The notes under the pieces were generated by a model. That model was not told the DNA's origin. It made no database searches and was given only the letters and a program-made list of their open reading frames with translations. A stretch of 64,000 bases of DNA from Sphingomonas xanthus (GTDB taxonomy: Bacteria; Pseudomonadota; Alphaproteobacteria; Sphingomonadales; Sphingomonadaceae). Each line of letters begins with the position of its first letter. Position 1 is the stretch's first letter. The position numbers were made by a program, and so were the translations under genes. Shown piece by piece: positions 53,141 to 61,990 of the stretch. The stretch spans positions 1,362,001 to 1,426,000 of the forward strand of contig NZ_CP041659.1 of assembly GCF_007998985.1 (NCBI RefSeq), read 5' to 3'.

Positions 53141-55720
53141 TCAAGCCGGCGTCATCACCAGCTTGCCGTCGCCCTCGTCGACCTTGACCGTCGCCCCGTC
53201 CTGAACCCGCCCGGCAAGAATCTCGTCCGCTAGCGGGTCCTGGACATATTTCTGAACGGCCCGCTTCAGGGGCCGGGCGCCGTAGACCGGATCGTAGCCG
53301 ACGCGCCCAAGCCAAGCGCGGGCCGCGTCGGTCAGCTCAAGTCTGATCTTGCGGTCATCAAGCAGCTTTTGCAGCCGAGCGACCTGGATCTCGACGATCG
53401 GCCCCATGTGGCTTGCGCTCAGCCGGTGGAACAGGATGATCTCGTCCAGCCGGTTCAGGAATTCGGGCCGGAAATGGCCGCGGACCACCTCCATCACCTG
53501 CGCTTCGACATTGGTTGGATTTTCATCCTCCCCAAGCGACGCCAGATATTGCGACCCGAGATTGGAGGTGAGGATGATGATCGTATTGGTGAAATCTACC
53601 GTGCGGCCCTGCCCGTCGGTCAGCCGGCCGTCGTCCAGCACCTGCAACAAGATGTTGAAAACGTCGCCATGCGCCTTCTCGACCTCGTCGAACAGCACGA
53701 CTTGGTAGGGACGGCGCCGGACCGCTTCGGTCAGGACGCCGCCTTCCTCATAGCCGACGTAGCCCGGCGGTGCGCCGATCAACCGCGCAACCGCATGTTT
53801 CTCCATGAATTCCGACATGTCGATGCGGACCATCGCCGCCGGATCATCGAACAGGAATTCGGCCAGCGCCTTGGTCAGCTCGGTCTTGCCGACACCGGTA
53901 GGGCCAAGGAACAGGAAGGAACCGAGCGGCCGGTTGGGGTCCTGCAGACCGGCGCGCGCGCGGCGGACCGCGGCGGACACGGCTTTCACCGCGTCCTGCT
54001 GGCCGATGACCTTGGCGCCGATCGCCTGCTCCATAGAAAGAAGCTTGTCGCGCTCGCCCTCCATCATCCGTTCTACCGGAATCCCGGTCCAGCGGCTGAC
54101 TACTCCTGCAATGTCCTGGTCGGTCACTTCTTCGCGCAGCATTGCCCCCTTGGAGGCGTGGGCTGCGTCGGCCAGCTTCTTCTCCAGCTCGGGGATGCGG
54201 CCATATTGCAGCTCCCCCGCCTTGGCGAGGTCGCCGGACCGCTGCGCCTGCTCAAGTTCGATCCGCGCCGCGTCTAGATCGGCCTTCACGGCCGCTTCGC
54301 CGGCGATCTTTTCCTTCTCGGCCTGCCACCGGGTGGTGAGTTCAGCCGACTGTTGCTCGAGATTGGCGAGTTCCTGCTCAAGCGTCGCGAGCCGGTCCTT
54401 CGACGCGGCATCGCTTTCCTTCTTGAGCGCCTCCCGCTCAATCTTCAGCTGAATGATCCGCCGGTCGAGATTCTCGATCTCCTCGGGTTTCGATTCGACT
54501 TCCATGCGGAGCCGAGAAGAGGCTTCGTCCATCAGGTCGATCGCCTTGTCGGGCAGGAAACGGTCGGAGATGTAGCGGTTGCTAAGCGTCGCCGCTGCGA
54601 CCAGCGCCGCATCGGTGATCCTCACCCCATGATGAAGCTCATATTTTTCTTTCAGCCCGCGCAGGATCGAAATCGTGTCGGGCACCGTAGGTTCGCCGAT
54701 AAACACCGGCTGGAAACGTCGTTCCAGTGCCGCGTCCTTTTCGACATGCTTGCGATATTCGTCGAGCGTGGTGGCGCCGATGCAATGCAGCTCGCCTCTT
54801 GCCAGCGCCGGCTTCAACAGGTTGGAGGCGTCCATCGCCCCCTCGCTCTTCCCGGCGCCGACGAGGGTGTGCATCTCGTCGATGAACAGGATGATGTCGC
54901 CCGCCGCCTGCTTCACTTCGTCCAGCACGCCTTTCAGCCGCTCTTCAAACTCGCCGCGATACTTCGCCCCGGCGATGAGCGACCCCATATCGAGACTGAG
55001 CAGCCTTCGGTCCTTCAGCCCATCGGGGACATCGCCATTGGCGATGCGCAGCGCGAGGCCTTCGGCGATGGCGGTCTTGCCGACGCCCGGTTCGCCAATC
55101 AGCACGGGATTGTTCTTGGTCCGGCGAGCCAGCACCTGGACGGTGCGGCGGATCTCCTCGTCGCGGCCGATGACCGGGTCAAGCTTGCCATCGCGCGCGG
55201 CGGCGGTGAGATCGCGGGCAAATTTTTTCAGTGCGTCATAACGGTCCTCGGCGCCTTGCGTATCCGCAGTCCGCCCGCCGCGCAGCTTGTCGATCGCTGC
55301 GTTGAGATTTTGCGGGGTCAGGCCCGCACGGCCCAGCGCGTCGCCGACTTCGCTGCCCTTGGCCAGCGCCATGGCGAGGAGGATCCGCTCGACGGTGACA
55401 TAGCTGTCGCCCGCCTTGACGGCGATTTCCTGGGCTTTGTCGAGCAGACGGATGAGGTCGCCATCGACGCCCGGCGCCTGGGTCGCGCCGCTGCCGGTCA
55501 CCGCGGGCTGTTTGGCTACCAGCATATCGACCTCGCGCCGCGCCGATGCCCCGTCGCCGCCCGCGGCGTTGATCAGCCCGACCGCCATGCCCTGCTCATC
55601 GTCGAGCAGCGCCTTGGCATAATGGGCGGGGGTGATGCGCTGGTGATGTTCGCGCACCGCGATGGTCTGTGCTGCCTGAAGGAAACCACGCGCGCGGTCG
55701 GTCAGTTTCTCAAGATCCAT
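53141..55720 (-). CDS. clpB: Disaggregase ClpB
   Basis: An 859-residue Hsp100 protein. N-domain 1-150, AAA+ 1 with Walker [10 protein letters not shown] near 205 and pore loop [13 protein letters not shown], a middle coiled domain (about 400-530), and AAA+ 2 with GPTGVGKTE near 605 and pore loop GYVGYEEGG. It rescues aggregated proteins with DnaK. Full length. A heat-shock-type promoter with a palindrome lies in the short upstream gap. Confidence 0.98.
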   Translation of the reverse strand: MDLEKLTDRARGFLQAAQTIAVREHHQRITPAHYAKALLDDEQGMAVGLINAAGGDGASARREVDMLVAKQPAVTGSGATQAPGVDGDLIRLLDKAQEIAVKAGDSYVTVERILLAMALAKGSEVGDALGRAGLTPQNLNAAIDKLRGGRTADTQGAEDRYDALKKFARDLTAAARDGKLDPVIGRDEEIRRTVQVLARRTKNNPVLIGEPGVGKTAIAEGLALRIANGDVPDGLKDRRLLSLDMGSLIAGAKYRGEFEERLKGVLDEVKQAAGDIILFIDEMHTLVGAGKSEGAMDASNLLKPALARGELHCIGATTLDEYRKHVEKDAALERRFQPVFIGEPTVPDTISILRGLKEKYELHHGVRITDAALVAAATLSNRYISDRFLPDKAIDLMDEASSRLRMEVESKPEEIENLDRRIIQLKIEREALKKESDAASKDRLATLEQELANLEQQSAELTTRWQAEKEKIAGEAAVKADLDAARIELEQAQRSGDLAKAGELQYGRIPELEKKLADAAHASKGAMLREEVTDQDIAGVVSRWTGIPVERMMEGERDKLLSMEQAIGAKVIGQQDAVKAVSAAVRRARAGLQDPNRPLGSFLFLGPTGVGKTELTKALAEFLFDDPAAMVRIDMSEFMEKHAVARLIGAPPGYVGYEEGGVLTEAVRRRPYQVVLFDEVEKAHGDVFNILLQVLDDGRLTDGQGRTVDFTNTIIILTSNLGSQYLASLGEDENPTNVEAQVMEVVRGHFRPEFLNRLDEIILFHRLSASHMGPIVEIQVARLQKLLDDRKIRLELTDAARAWLGRVGYDPVYGARPLKRAVQKYVQDPLADEILAGRVQDGATVKVDEGDGKLVMTPA

Positions 55721-55742
55721 AAGGTCCCCTCATCTTCCGAGG

Positions 55743-55772
55743 CGATGTGGTGTGTTGGTCGCCCAACACAAG
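55743..55772 (-). promoter_or_regulatory. Candidate sigma-32 promoter of clpB with palindromic operator
   Basis: Minus strand CTTGTGT (55772-55766), 15-bp spacer, CCACATCG (55750-55743), close to CTTGAAA-N11/16-CCCCATNT. Across the spacer lies a perfect inverted repeat TGTGTTGG-N4-CCAACACA (55751-55770), ending 31 bp before the clpB ATG. It is not any heat-shock operator I know (not CIRCE). Confidence 0.5.
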
Positions 55773-55775
55773 GGT

Positions 55776-56504
55776 TCATTGCAGCGGCGGCTGCGGGTCG
55801 CTGGTCGCTGGCATGACCGCGGGCGCTTGCGGATCGGCGGGTGACGCGGTCGCCGTGACCACTGGCGGACGGACGATCGGCGGGCAGTGGGACGCAACCG
55901 CCGGGTCCATATTCCAGCGACGGAATTTGGACGTGTCGACATGGAATCGAAGAAAGGCGTAGAAGCCGAGGCCGACGTGATAGGCCGCGCCGCGGCGGCC
56001 ATGGGCCGCGCATAGCGTCTGCATCAACCGTTCACGCGTAATCGCGCGCAGGGGCACCAAGTCGACCGCCGAATAATGTTTGTGGGCGCTTTCCGGCGCT
56101 CCGCCCGCGCAGACATTGAGAAGCGGGTTGCGATAACCGGACACCGGCTCGACCGCGCCGACCGCCGGGACGACAAAATCGCGGATATAGCGCAGCGTCT
56201 GGACGATGTTCGGCCATTGGAGCGTCGGGGGAATCTCGAACGGCTGCTCGCCGCACCGGGCCCAAGAGGTGGCTGTGCGCAGCAACTGCCAGGTCGGGAC
56301 GACCTCCGATACCTGGTGGGTTTCCAGATAATCGTTGAAGGCCTTGACCTGTCCCGCGCGCGCCGGATGGGCAAGATACCAGCTGCGGTATCCGGGCTCG
56401 TCCTGACCCGCCGTAATATAATCGGCAACCGGACTGGCGGCGGGCGGCTGGGCCAGCGCGGGGGTCGACAACAGCAGGAACAGGGCGGCAAGCCAGCGGA
56501 TCAT
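55776..56504 (-). CDS. M15-family peptidase (D-Ala-D-Ala carboxypeptidase-like), secreted
   Basis: A 242-residue protein with a signal peptide (MIRWLAALFLLLSTPALAQ). The M15 core shows SGYRNPLLNVCAGGAPESAH, then KHYSAVDLVP (SxH...D zinc ligands) and RFHVDTSKFRRW (third ligand His). It probably trims cell-wall peptides. The Pro/Ala-rich tail (about 215-242) is low complexity. It is followed 55 bp later by clpB. Confidence 0.88.
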   Translation of the reverse strand: MIRWLAALFLLLSTPALAQPPAASPVADYITAGQDEPGYRSWYLAHPARAGQVKAFNDYLETHQVSEVVPTWQLLRTATSWARCGEQPFEIPPTLQWPNIVQTLRYIRDFVVPAVGAVEPVSGYRNPLLNVCAGGAPESAHKHYSAVDLVPLRAITRERLMQTLCAAHGRRGAAYHVGLGFYAFLRFHVDTSKFRRWNMDPAVASHCPPIVRPPVVTATASPADPQAPAVMPATSDPQPPLQ

Positions 56505-56562
56505 TCCCCATTGAACAGCGCTGGCGATTGAAATGCAACGCAGCGCGCCTCATGTTGGCGCA

Positions 56563-56883
56563 ATGCAGCGCCCGATCGACGTCGACCTTCCGCACAAGCT
56601 TGGCCGCGACGAAGCGCGCCGCCGTATCGCAGGCAATATCCACAAGTTGCGGGATCATCTTCCTGACAGTGCCGGCCAAGTCGACGCCAACTGGGCGGGC
56701 GATCGGCTCAACCTGGCGGTTCACGCCATGGGCCAAGCGGTCGAGGCGGTCATCGACGTCGAGGACAGCAAGGTTCATTGCCGAATCCAGCTTCCCGGAA
56801 TGCTGGCCCTGTTTGCCGGGCCGATCGAACGGATGCTGAAGCTCAAGGGCAGCGACTTGCTGCTGGAGGACAAGCGCGACTAG
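56563..56883 (+). CDS. Polyhydroxyalkanoic acid system family protein
   Basis: A 106-residue protein starting MQRPIDVDLPHKLGRDEARR, with DANWAGDRLNLAVHAMGQAVEAVIDVED and LPGMLALFAGPIERMLKLKG, the pattern of the PHA_gran_rgn family found near PHA-granule genes. Family members are granule-associated by annotation; no phaC or phasin is nearby. ATG at 56563 selected by family N-terminus. Confidence 0.85.
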   Translation: MQRPIDVDLPHKLGRDEARRRIAGNIHKLRDHLPDSAGQVDANWAGDRLNLAVHAMGQAVEAVIDVEDSKVHCRIQLPGMLALFAGPIERMLKLKGSDLLLEDKRD

Positions 56884-56911
56884 GCTCCGCGAAGAACAGC
56901 GGGAGTCGGAC

Positions 56912-58222
56912 ATGCGCCATTTCGCGATAGTCGGATCCGGGCCGGCCGGCTTTTATACCGCCGAAGCCTTGGCCAAGGCCTATGGCGAGGAGGCCCGGAT
57001 CGACATCATCGACAAGCTGCCGGTGCCATATGGCTTGATACGGTTTGGGGTCGCGCCGGATCACCAGTCGATCAAGGCCGTGTCGCGCCGCTACGAAAAG
57101 GTTGCCGAAGAACCGACGGTCCGCTTCATCGGCAATGTCGGGGTCGGAACCGAAATCGCGATCGAGGACCTGAGGCGCTGCTATGACGGCATCGTCCTCG
57201 CCACCGGCGCACCCAATGATCGTTCACTGGGCATCGAGGGCGCAGACCTCGCCGGAGTCGTCGGCTCTGCTGCGTTCGTCGGCTGGTACAATGGGCATCC
57301 GGACTTCGCCGATCTCGATCCACCGCTCGATGGCGCGGAGGCGGCGATCATCGGCGCCGGTAATGTCGCGCTAGACGTCGCCCGCATCCTGTCGAAAACC
57401 ACCGCGGAACTCGAGGGTTCGGACATTTCCAGCCATGCACTGGAAGCGCTTGAGCGCTCGGCGGTGACCACCATCACCATCGTGGTCCGCCGCGGACCCC
57501 ACCAGATCGCCATGACCCCCAAGGAACTTGGCGAGCTCGCCCATCTGGAAGAGGCGGCGCCGAACGTCGATCCCGCCGACCTGCCGCCGGTCGCCGACGA
57601 TGAAACGCTGGATCCGGGACAGCGCAAGTCGGTGACGCTGCTCCGCCAGTTCGCGGACACGCCGCCCGACGGTTCCAAGCCCAAGACAATCATCTATGAT
57701 TTCTTCGCCCGACCGGTCCGGATCGAGGGCGACAGGCGGGCGGAGCGGCTGATCGTCGAGCGCACCAGCGTCGATGCAGCCGGCAACAGCATCGGAACCG
57801 GCGAAATCTACGCCATTCCGGCGTCGCTGCTGGTCAGCTGCATCGGCTATCAAACACCGCCGATCCCCGCCGTTCCCTATGACGAAAAGCATGGTCGTTT
57901 TCTCAATGACCATGGCCAGATCGACGAGCAGCTCTATTGCGTCGGCTGGGCGCGCCGCGGTCCTACCGGAACAATCGGGACCAACCGACCCGACGGTTTC
58001 GAAGTGGCGGACCAGCTTGCCGCGGCGATGCCGCCGCAGAGCGATGGCGGGAAACGGGGTGGAGCGATGCTGGACGAGCTGTTGGCGGCGCGGGGCGTGC
58101 AGGCGACCAGCTTTGACGACTGGCGGATCATCGAGGCCGCCGAAACCGCCGCCGCCCGTCCGGGAAGTCCCCGCGAGAAGATTGTCCGTCATTCGGAATG
58201 GCTGGAGCTATTGGGACGGTAG
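56912..58222 (+). CDS. FprA-type ferredoxin/adrenodoxin-NADP+ reductase
   Basis: A 436-residue FAD/NADPH oxidoreductase. The FAD motif GSGPAGFYTAEAL is at residues 8-20, RFGVAPDHQSIK near 45, ATGAPNDRSLGIEG near 96, the NADP motif IIGAGNVALDVARIL near 149 and the C-terminal GWARRGPTGTIGTNR. It would reduce ferredoxin from NADPH, for example for cytochromes P450 or Fe-S assembly. A partner ferredoxin is not adjacent. Its end overlaps the convergent MscS gene by 15 bp. Confidence 0.92.
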   Translation: MRHFAIVGSGPAGFYTAEALAKAYGEEARIDIIDKLPVPYGLIRFGVAPDHQSIKAVSRRYEKVAEEPTVRFIGNVGVGTEIAIEDLRRCYDGIVLATGAPNDRSLGIEGADLAGVVGSAAFVGWYNGHPDFADLDPPLDGAEAAIIGAGNVALDVARILSKTTAELEGSDISSHALEALERSAVTTITIVVRRGPHQIAMTPKELGELAHLEEAAPNVDPADLPPVADDETLDPGQRKSVTLLRQFADTPPDGSKPKTIIYDFFARPVRIEGDRRAERLIVERTSVDAAGNSIGTGEIYAIPASLLVSCIGYQTPPIPAVPYDEKHGRFLNDHGQIDEQLYCVGWARRGPTGTIGTNRPDGFEVADQLAAAMPPQSDGGKRGGAMLDELLAARGVQATSFDDWRIIEAAETAAARPGSPREKIVRHSEWLELLGR

Positions 58223-59095
58223 GGCCGGCCACGCCTTGACGTGAATATCCCGCTGCGGGAACGGGATTTCCACCCCATGTTTCTTGAATGCGCGCCAGAC
58301 CTGCTTCAGCACTTCCGACCGGACGTTGCCGACGCCTCCCTCGGGATCTGAAATCCAGGCCTGGATTTCGAAATTCACCGAATTGTCGCCGAATTCCTTC
58401 AGCCATACCGTCGGCTTGGGCTTCTTGAGCACCCGGCTGGACCCAGTGGTGCACTCGAGTAGCAGCTTTTCGACCAGTTCAAGGTCGCTGGCATAGGATA
58501 CGCCGATAGGAATCTGGATGCGCACATTCTTGCTGCTGTAGGACCAGTTCTCGACCGGTTCGGTCATCAGTAGCTCGTTCGGGATCAAATGTTCCTTGCC
58601 GTCGCGGGTGATCACCGAAACGGCGCGCACACCAATCTTGCTGATCGTGCCGAAATGATCGCCGACCACGATCACGTCGCCGGGTTTGACCGACCGGTCC
58701 ATCAGCAGGATCAAACCGGCGATCAGGTTGCCGAAGGTCTTCTGAAGTCCGAACCCGACCGCTAGCCCCAGCGCGCCCGAAAACACGGCTAACGTACTGA
58801 GATCAAAACCGATCAGGTCGACGCCCATCATCAGTGCGGTGCCGATAATCGCGATTCCCGCGATCTTCTCCATCAGCAGCTGCTGAGCGGGGTCGAAACG
58901 CCGCGATCGCCGGACGCCCTTTTTTACGGCCCAGAAGGCGACCCGCGCAACGACGAGGATGACAATGCCGATCAGCAGCAGCATCACCCCGTCGGCCAGG
59001 GAATAGCGCGACGAGCCGACCGATATCGCCAGCATGTCCAACTGGCGCCAAGCGTCCGCCACGGCGGGTATTCGTGCTGCTGTCTCGCTGACCAT
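58208..59095 (-). CDS. Mechanosensitive ion channel, MscS family
   Basis: A 295-residue MscS-like protein: two or three membrane helices (about 25-115), the pore-lining helix with Gly/Ala pattern ([22 protein letters not shown]), and the beta/alpha cytosolic domain ([37 protein letters not shown]). It opens under membrane tension to release solutes; with trehalose synthesis it belongs to osmotic protection. Shares 15 bp at its end with fprA. Confidence 0.93.
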   Translation of the reverse strand: MVSETAARIPAVADAWRQLDMLAISVGSSRYSLADGVMLLLIGIVILVVARVAFWAVKKGVRRSRRFDPAQQLLMEKIAGIAIIGTALMMGVDLIGFDLSTLAVFSGALGLAVGFGLQKTFGNLIAGLILLMDRSVKPGDVIVVGDHFGTISKIGVRAVSVITRDGKEHLIPNELLMTEPVENWSYSSKNVRIQIPIGVSYASDLELVEKLLLECTTGSSRVLKKPKPTVWLKEFGDNSVNFEIQAWISDPEGGVGNVRSEVLKQVWRAFKKHGVEIPFPQRDIHVKAWPALPSQ

Positions 59096-59143
59096 GCGGC
59101 AACCATAGACGAAGCGATGCCAGGATCGCGAATCCGCATGCTA

Positions 59144-59165
59144 CCGGCCGCTGTCCAGCGGCCGG
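59144..59165. repeat. Perfect inverted repeat between mscS and tRNA-Pro
   Basis: CCGGCCGCTG (59144-59153), 2-nt loop, CAGCGGCCGG (59156-59165). It lies downstream of tRNA-Pro and upstream of mscS on the minus strand. No T-run after it; it may be a processing hairpin, a weak terminator or an operator. Confidence 0.55.
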
Positions 59166-59190
59166 CAACTCCATTCGATCAGAAGAAAAA

Positions 59191-59267
59191 TGGTCGGGGA
59201 GAGAGGATTCGAACCTCCGGCCCCTGCCTCCCGAAGACAGTGCTCTACCAGGCTGAGCTACTCCCCG
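59191..59267 (-). tRNA. tRNA-Pro (anticodon CGG)
   Basis: Minus strand: acceptor stem CGGGGAG/CTCCCCG, discriminator A and encoded CCA (59193-59191). D arm GCTCAGCCTGGTAGAGC, anticodon stem CTGTC/GGCAG with loop TTCGGGA giving CGG, T arm GGAGG-TTCGAAT-CCTCT. It reads CCG, a frequent proline codon in this GC-rich DNA. No integrase nearby. Confidence 0.97.
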
Positions 59268-59374
59268 ACCGGGCTGCCGGACCGATGGTCCGGTGCAGGG
59301 TCCGCGCTCCCTAGCTGGCGTTATGGGGTCTGGCAAGCGCCGCATTTGCGGGGGCCGGCATCGAAGCGTAAAGC

Positions 59375-60103
59375 ATGGCCATGAGCGCACAGTCCGACGA
59401 GGTGGAAGTTCATCGCCGCTTCCGTGGTCCGCCAACCTCAGGCAATGGCGGCTATGTTGCAGGGCTAGTCGCCGAATGGATCGACGGACCGGCGGAAGTG
59501 ACCTTGCTTGCGCCGATCCCGCTCGAAGTCCCGCTTCACCGCCGTCTCGACGATGTCGAGGTGACGCTGTTCGATGCGGAGCGAAACTATGCCCGGGCCC
59601 GGCCCCTCGACGAGCCGCTCGGCATTGACCCGCCTGCTCCGCCGGGCGTCGAAGAGCTGGAGGCGGCGGCCATGGCATTCCCGGGCCCCGGCGGCCACCC
59701 GATCCCGGGCTGCTTTGTCTGCGGCACAGAACGTGTCCCGGGCGATGGGCTTTGCGTTTATGCCGGCGAAAGTCCGCACCGCGATGTCGCCGTTGCGGAA
59801 TGGACGCCCGATGAAAGCGTGGCCGACGACCATGGCCATGTGGCGACCCGCTATCTGTGGTCGGTGCTCGACTGTCCCAGCTATTTCGGGCTGTGCACGC
59901 CCCGGCCACTTGCGCTTCTGGCCCGGCTGTCGGCGCGGATCGATCGGCCGGTTCGGGTCGGCGAACGGCTGACCGTCACCGGTTGGGAAGAAAAACGCGA
60001 GGGTCGCAAGCACCACAGCGCGACGGTGATCCATGACCAGGCCGGGGACGTCGTCGCGCTTGCCAAGGCGCTGTGGATCGAAGTCGATCGCATCCCCGCC
60101 TAG
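59375..60103 (+). CDS. Hotdog/thioesterase-like protein, function unknown
   Basis: A 242-residue protein. The N-terminus EVHRRFRGPPTSGNGGYVAG resembles that of acyl-CoA thioesterase-like double-hotdog proteins. A middle CFVCG motif (IPGCFVCGTERVPGDGL) is characteristic of this uncharacterised group, and the C-terminal half (LLARLSARIDRPVRVGERLTVTGW) fits a hotdog strand-helix pattern. The two nearby Cys could bind metal. Not firmly recognised. Its TAG shares CTAG with the convergent aldolase gene. A second ATG is at 59381. Confidence 0.6.
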   Translation: MAMSAQSDEVEVHRRFRGPPTSGNGGYVAGLVAEWIDGPAEVTLLAPIPLEVPLHRRLDDVEVTLFDAERNYARARPLDEPLGIDPPAPPGVEELEAAAMAFPGPGGHPIPGCFVCGTERVPGDGLCVYAGESPHRDVAVAEWTPDESVADDHGHVATRYLWSVLDCPSYFGLCTPRPLALLARLSARIDRPVRVGERLTVTGWEEKREGRKHHSATVIHDQAGDVVALAKALWIEVDRIPA

Positions 60104-60915
60104 GTCGCGAAGCCGGGATCCAGTCGGTAGGCCTTCCGCTTGAGCGCCGGCCAGGCGAGCAGGTTGGCGGCCATGGCCAGACCCGCGGCGCCCTGTTCGG
60201 CGGCCAGCTCGGCGGTGCCTTGCGGGGGGTTGCTGACCCGGTCACCCGCCGACAGGGCCATGATCTGGGCCTGGCAGGCGCGTTCGATGAAATAGAGTTT
60301 CACGAAACATTCGCCGACATTGCGGCCGACTGCCAATGTGCCATGGTTCCGAAGGATCATCCCGCCCTTGTCGCCAAGGTCCGCGACCAGCCGCTCGCGC
60401 TCGTCGAGATCGGTGGCCACTCCCTCATAGTCGTGAAAAGCGAGGTCGGAGCGGACGAGCATTGCCGTCTGCGTCAGTGGTAGCAGGCCTTCCTCATGAG
60501 CCGCCACGGCCTGCCCGGCGGGTGTATGCAGGTGCATTACCGCATGGGCATCCTCGCGCGCCATGTGGATCGCCGAATGTATTGTGAATCCGGCCGGGTT
60601 GGTGATGAACGGCGTCGGTCCGACCGGGTTGCCATGGATGTCGACCTTGACCAGCGATGACGCGGTCACTTCCTCGAACATCAACTGGTAGGGGTTGAGA
60701 AGGAAGTGATGTTCCGGCCCCGGGACGCGCGCCGAAAGATGGGTGAAAATCAGGTCGTCCCAGCCATGATGCGCGACCAGCCGGTAAGCCGCCGCGAGGT
60801 CGACGCGGATCGCCCACTCCTCCTCGCTGACCTTGGCTTTCATGTCGGGAATATCGACCTCGGCCAGCGCCCGGACCTCGTCCATTCCCTTGTTCATCGT
60901 GTCGACGCGGCTCAT
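60100..60915 (-). CDS. Class II aldolase/adducin family protein
   Basis: A 271-residue class II aldolase/adducin domain protein. It shows RLVAHHGWDDLIFTHLSARVPG, FLLNPYQLMFEEVTASSLV, AHAVMHLHTPAGQAVAAHEEGLLP (zinc His pair) and ILRNHGTLAVGR (third His). It may be a sugar-phosphate aldolase or a non-catalytic relative; the substrate is unknown. ATG at 60915 with AGGAG upstream, overlapping the maiA stop (ATGA), so it is coupled to maiA. Confidence 0.85.
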   Translation of the reverse strand: MSRVDTMNKGMDEVRALAEVDIPDMKAKVSEEEWAIRVDLAAAYRLVAHHGWDDLIFTHLSARVPGPEHHFLLNPYQLMFEEVTASSLVKVDIHGNPVGPTPFITNPAGFTIHSAIHMAREDAHAVMHLHTPAGQAVAAHEEGLLPLTQTAMLVRSDLAFHDYEGVATDLDERERLVADLGDKGGMILRNHGTLAVGRNVGECFVKLYFIERACQAQIMALSAGDRVSNPPQGTAELAAEQGAAGLAMAANLLAWPALKRKAYRLDPGFAT

Positions 60916-61553
60916 CGCGGTTGCTCCTGTCGGTCGGGGTGGGCAGCGGCGAACGCCGGGTCGGCGCTGGCAGTTTCGTCGGCCCGGAGGAGGGTCGGGT
61001 AGGCGTCCAGCGGCACGGAGAACCGGCGGGCGTTGTAAAGCTGCGGTACCAGGCAAATGTCGGCGACGGTCGGCGATTCACCGAACAGATATGCGCCGGC
61101 GCGCGGCGCTGCCATCGTTTCCAGCGCGGCCAATCCTTCCGCGATCCAATGGCGATACCATTCGTCGCGCGCCGCTTCGCCGATCCCGAGTTCGCCGCCG
61201 AGATATTTGAGCACGCGAAGATTGTTAAGGGGGTGGATGTCGCAAGCGATGGTCATTGCCATGGCTCGGACGTGCGCCCCGTCCGCCGGATCGGCAGGCA
61301 TCAATCGCGGCTCGGGGAATTTCTGGTCGAGATAGACGATGATTGCCAGGCTTTGCGTCAGCAATTGCCCATCGATTTCGAGGGCAGGAACGAAGCCTTG
61401 GGGATTGAGCGCGCGATAAGATTCGCCGCGCTGCTCGCCGGACACGAGGTTGACCATTTGCTGGTCGTAGGCGACGCCCTTGAGATTGAGCGCGATCCGC
61501 ACCCGATAGGAAGCGGAGGAGCGGAAATAATCGTGAAGGACGGGACGAGCCAT
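60912..61553 (-). CDS. maiA: Maleylacetoacetate isomerase (zeta-class GST)
   Basis: A 213-residue zeta-class glutathione transferase. The active-site signature SSASYRVRIALNLKG (SSxxWRVRIAL type) is at residues 11-25, followed by NPQGFVPALEIDG and LTQSLAIIVYLDQKFPEP. It isomerises maleylacetoacetate to fumarylacetoacetate in Tyr/homogentisate catabolism, downstream of HPPD encoded 46 kb away. ATG at 61553. Homogentisate dioxygenase and fumarylacetoacetase are not in the window. Confidence 0.92.
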   Translation of the reverse strand: MARPVLHDYFRSSASYRVRIALNLKGVAYDQQMVNLVSGEQRGESYRALNPQGFVPALEIDGQLLTQSLAIIVYLDQKFPEPRLMPADPADGAHVRAMAMTIACDIHPLNNLRVLKYLGGELGIGEAARDEWYRHWIAEGLAALETMAAPRAGAYLFGESPTVADICLVPQLYNARRFSVPLDAYPTLLRADETASADPAFAAAHPDRQEQPR

Positions 61554-61585
61554 GGCTTGAACCTGCGCTTGGGGCGGCCGGTTCG

Positions 61586-61987
61586 TCAATCGCCGGTGAA
61601 TGGGGCGATGACGTCGGGCGGCACGCGGATCGGCCGGCCAAGCGCCCTGTCGATGATCGCCCATTGCGTGACTGCGCGGACCCTAACCTTGCCGTCCGTG
61701 CCGACAAATTCCATGTGCCGGTCGAACCGTGCGCCCTTCGGCGCATTGCCGACCCAGGTCCGCCCGATCAGCGTTTCGCCTTCGAAGGCGGCGCGCAGAT
61801 AATCGATTTCGTGCCTGACCACGACCCAGATATAATCGTCCTGGTGGTCGGGCGCGGCGACGCTGTACCAGTGGGCCAGCGCCACCTCCTGGATCCACTG
61901 GACCCAGACGGCATTGTTGACATGGCCAAGTTCATCGATCGCTTCGGCCGGTGCGACGATGCGATGCTCGAAGACCGGCCGGCCCAT
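61586..61987 (-). CDS. Acyl-CoA thioesterase (YbgC/4HBT-like hotdog)
   Basis: A 133-residue single-hotdog protein. The catalytic region is DELGHVNNAVWVQWIQEVALAHW, the 4HBT/YbgC pattern with a conserved Asp and His. It hydrolyses a short or aromatic acyl-CoA, exact substrate unknown. Tightly placed between the S9 peptidase gene (3 bp) and maiA (32 bp) on the same strand, so the four genes probably form one transcript. Confidence 0.88.
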   Translation of the reverse strand: MGRPVFEHRIVAPAEAIDELGHVNNAVWVQWIQEVALAHWYSVAAPDHQDDYIWVVVRHEIDYLRAAFEGETLIGRTWVGNAPKGARFDRHMEFVGTDGKVRVRAVTQWAIIDRALGRPIRVPPDVIAPFTGD

Positions 61988-61990
61988 CGC

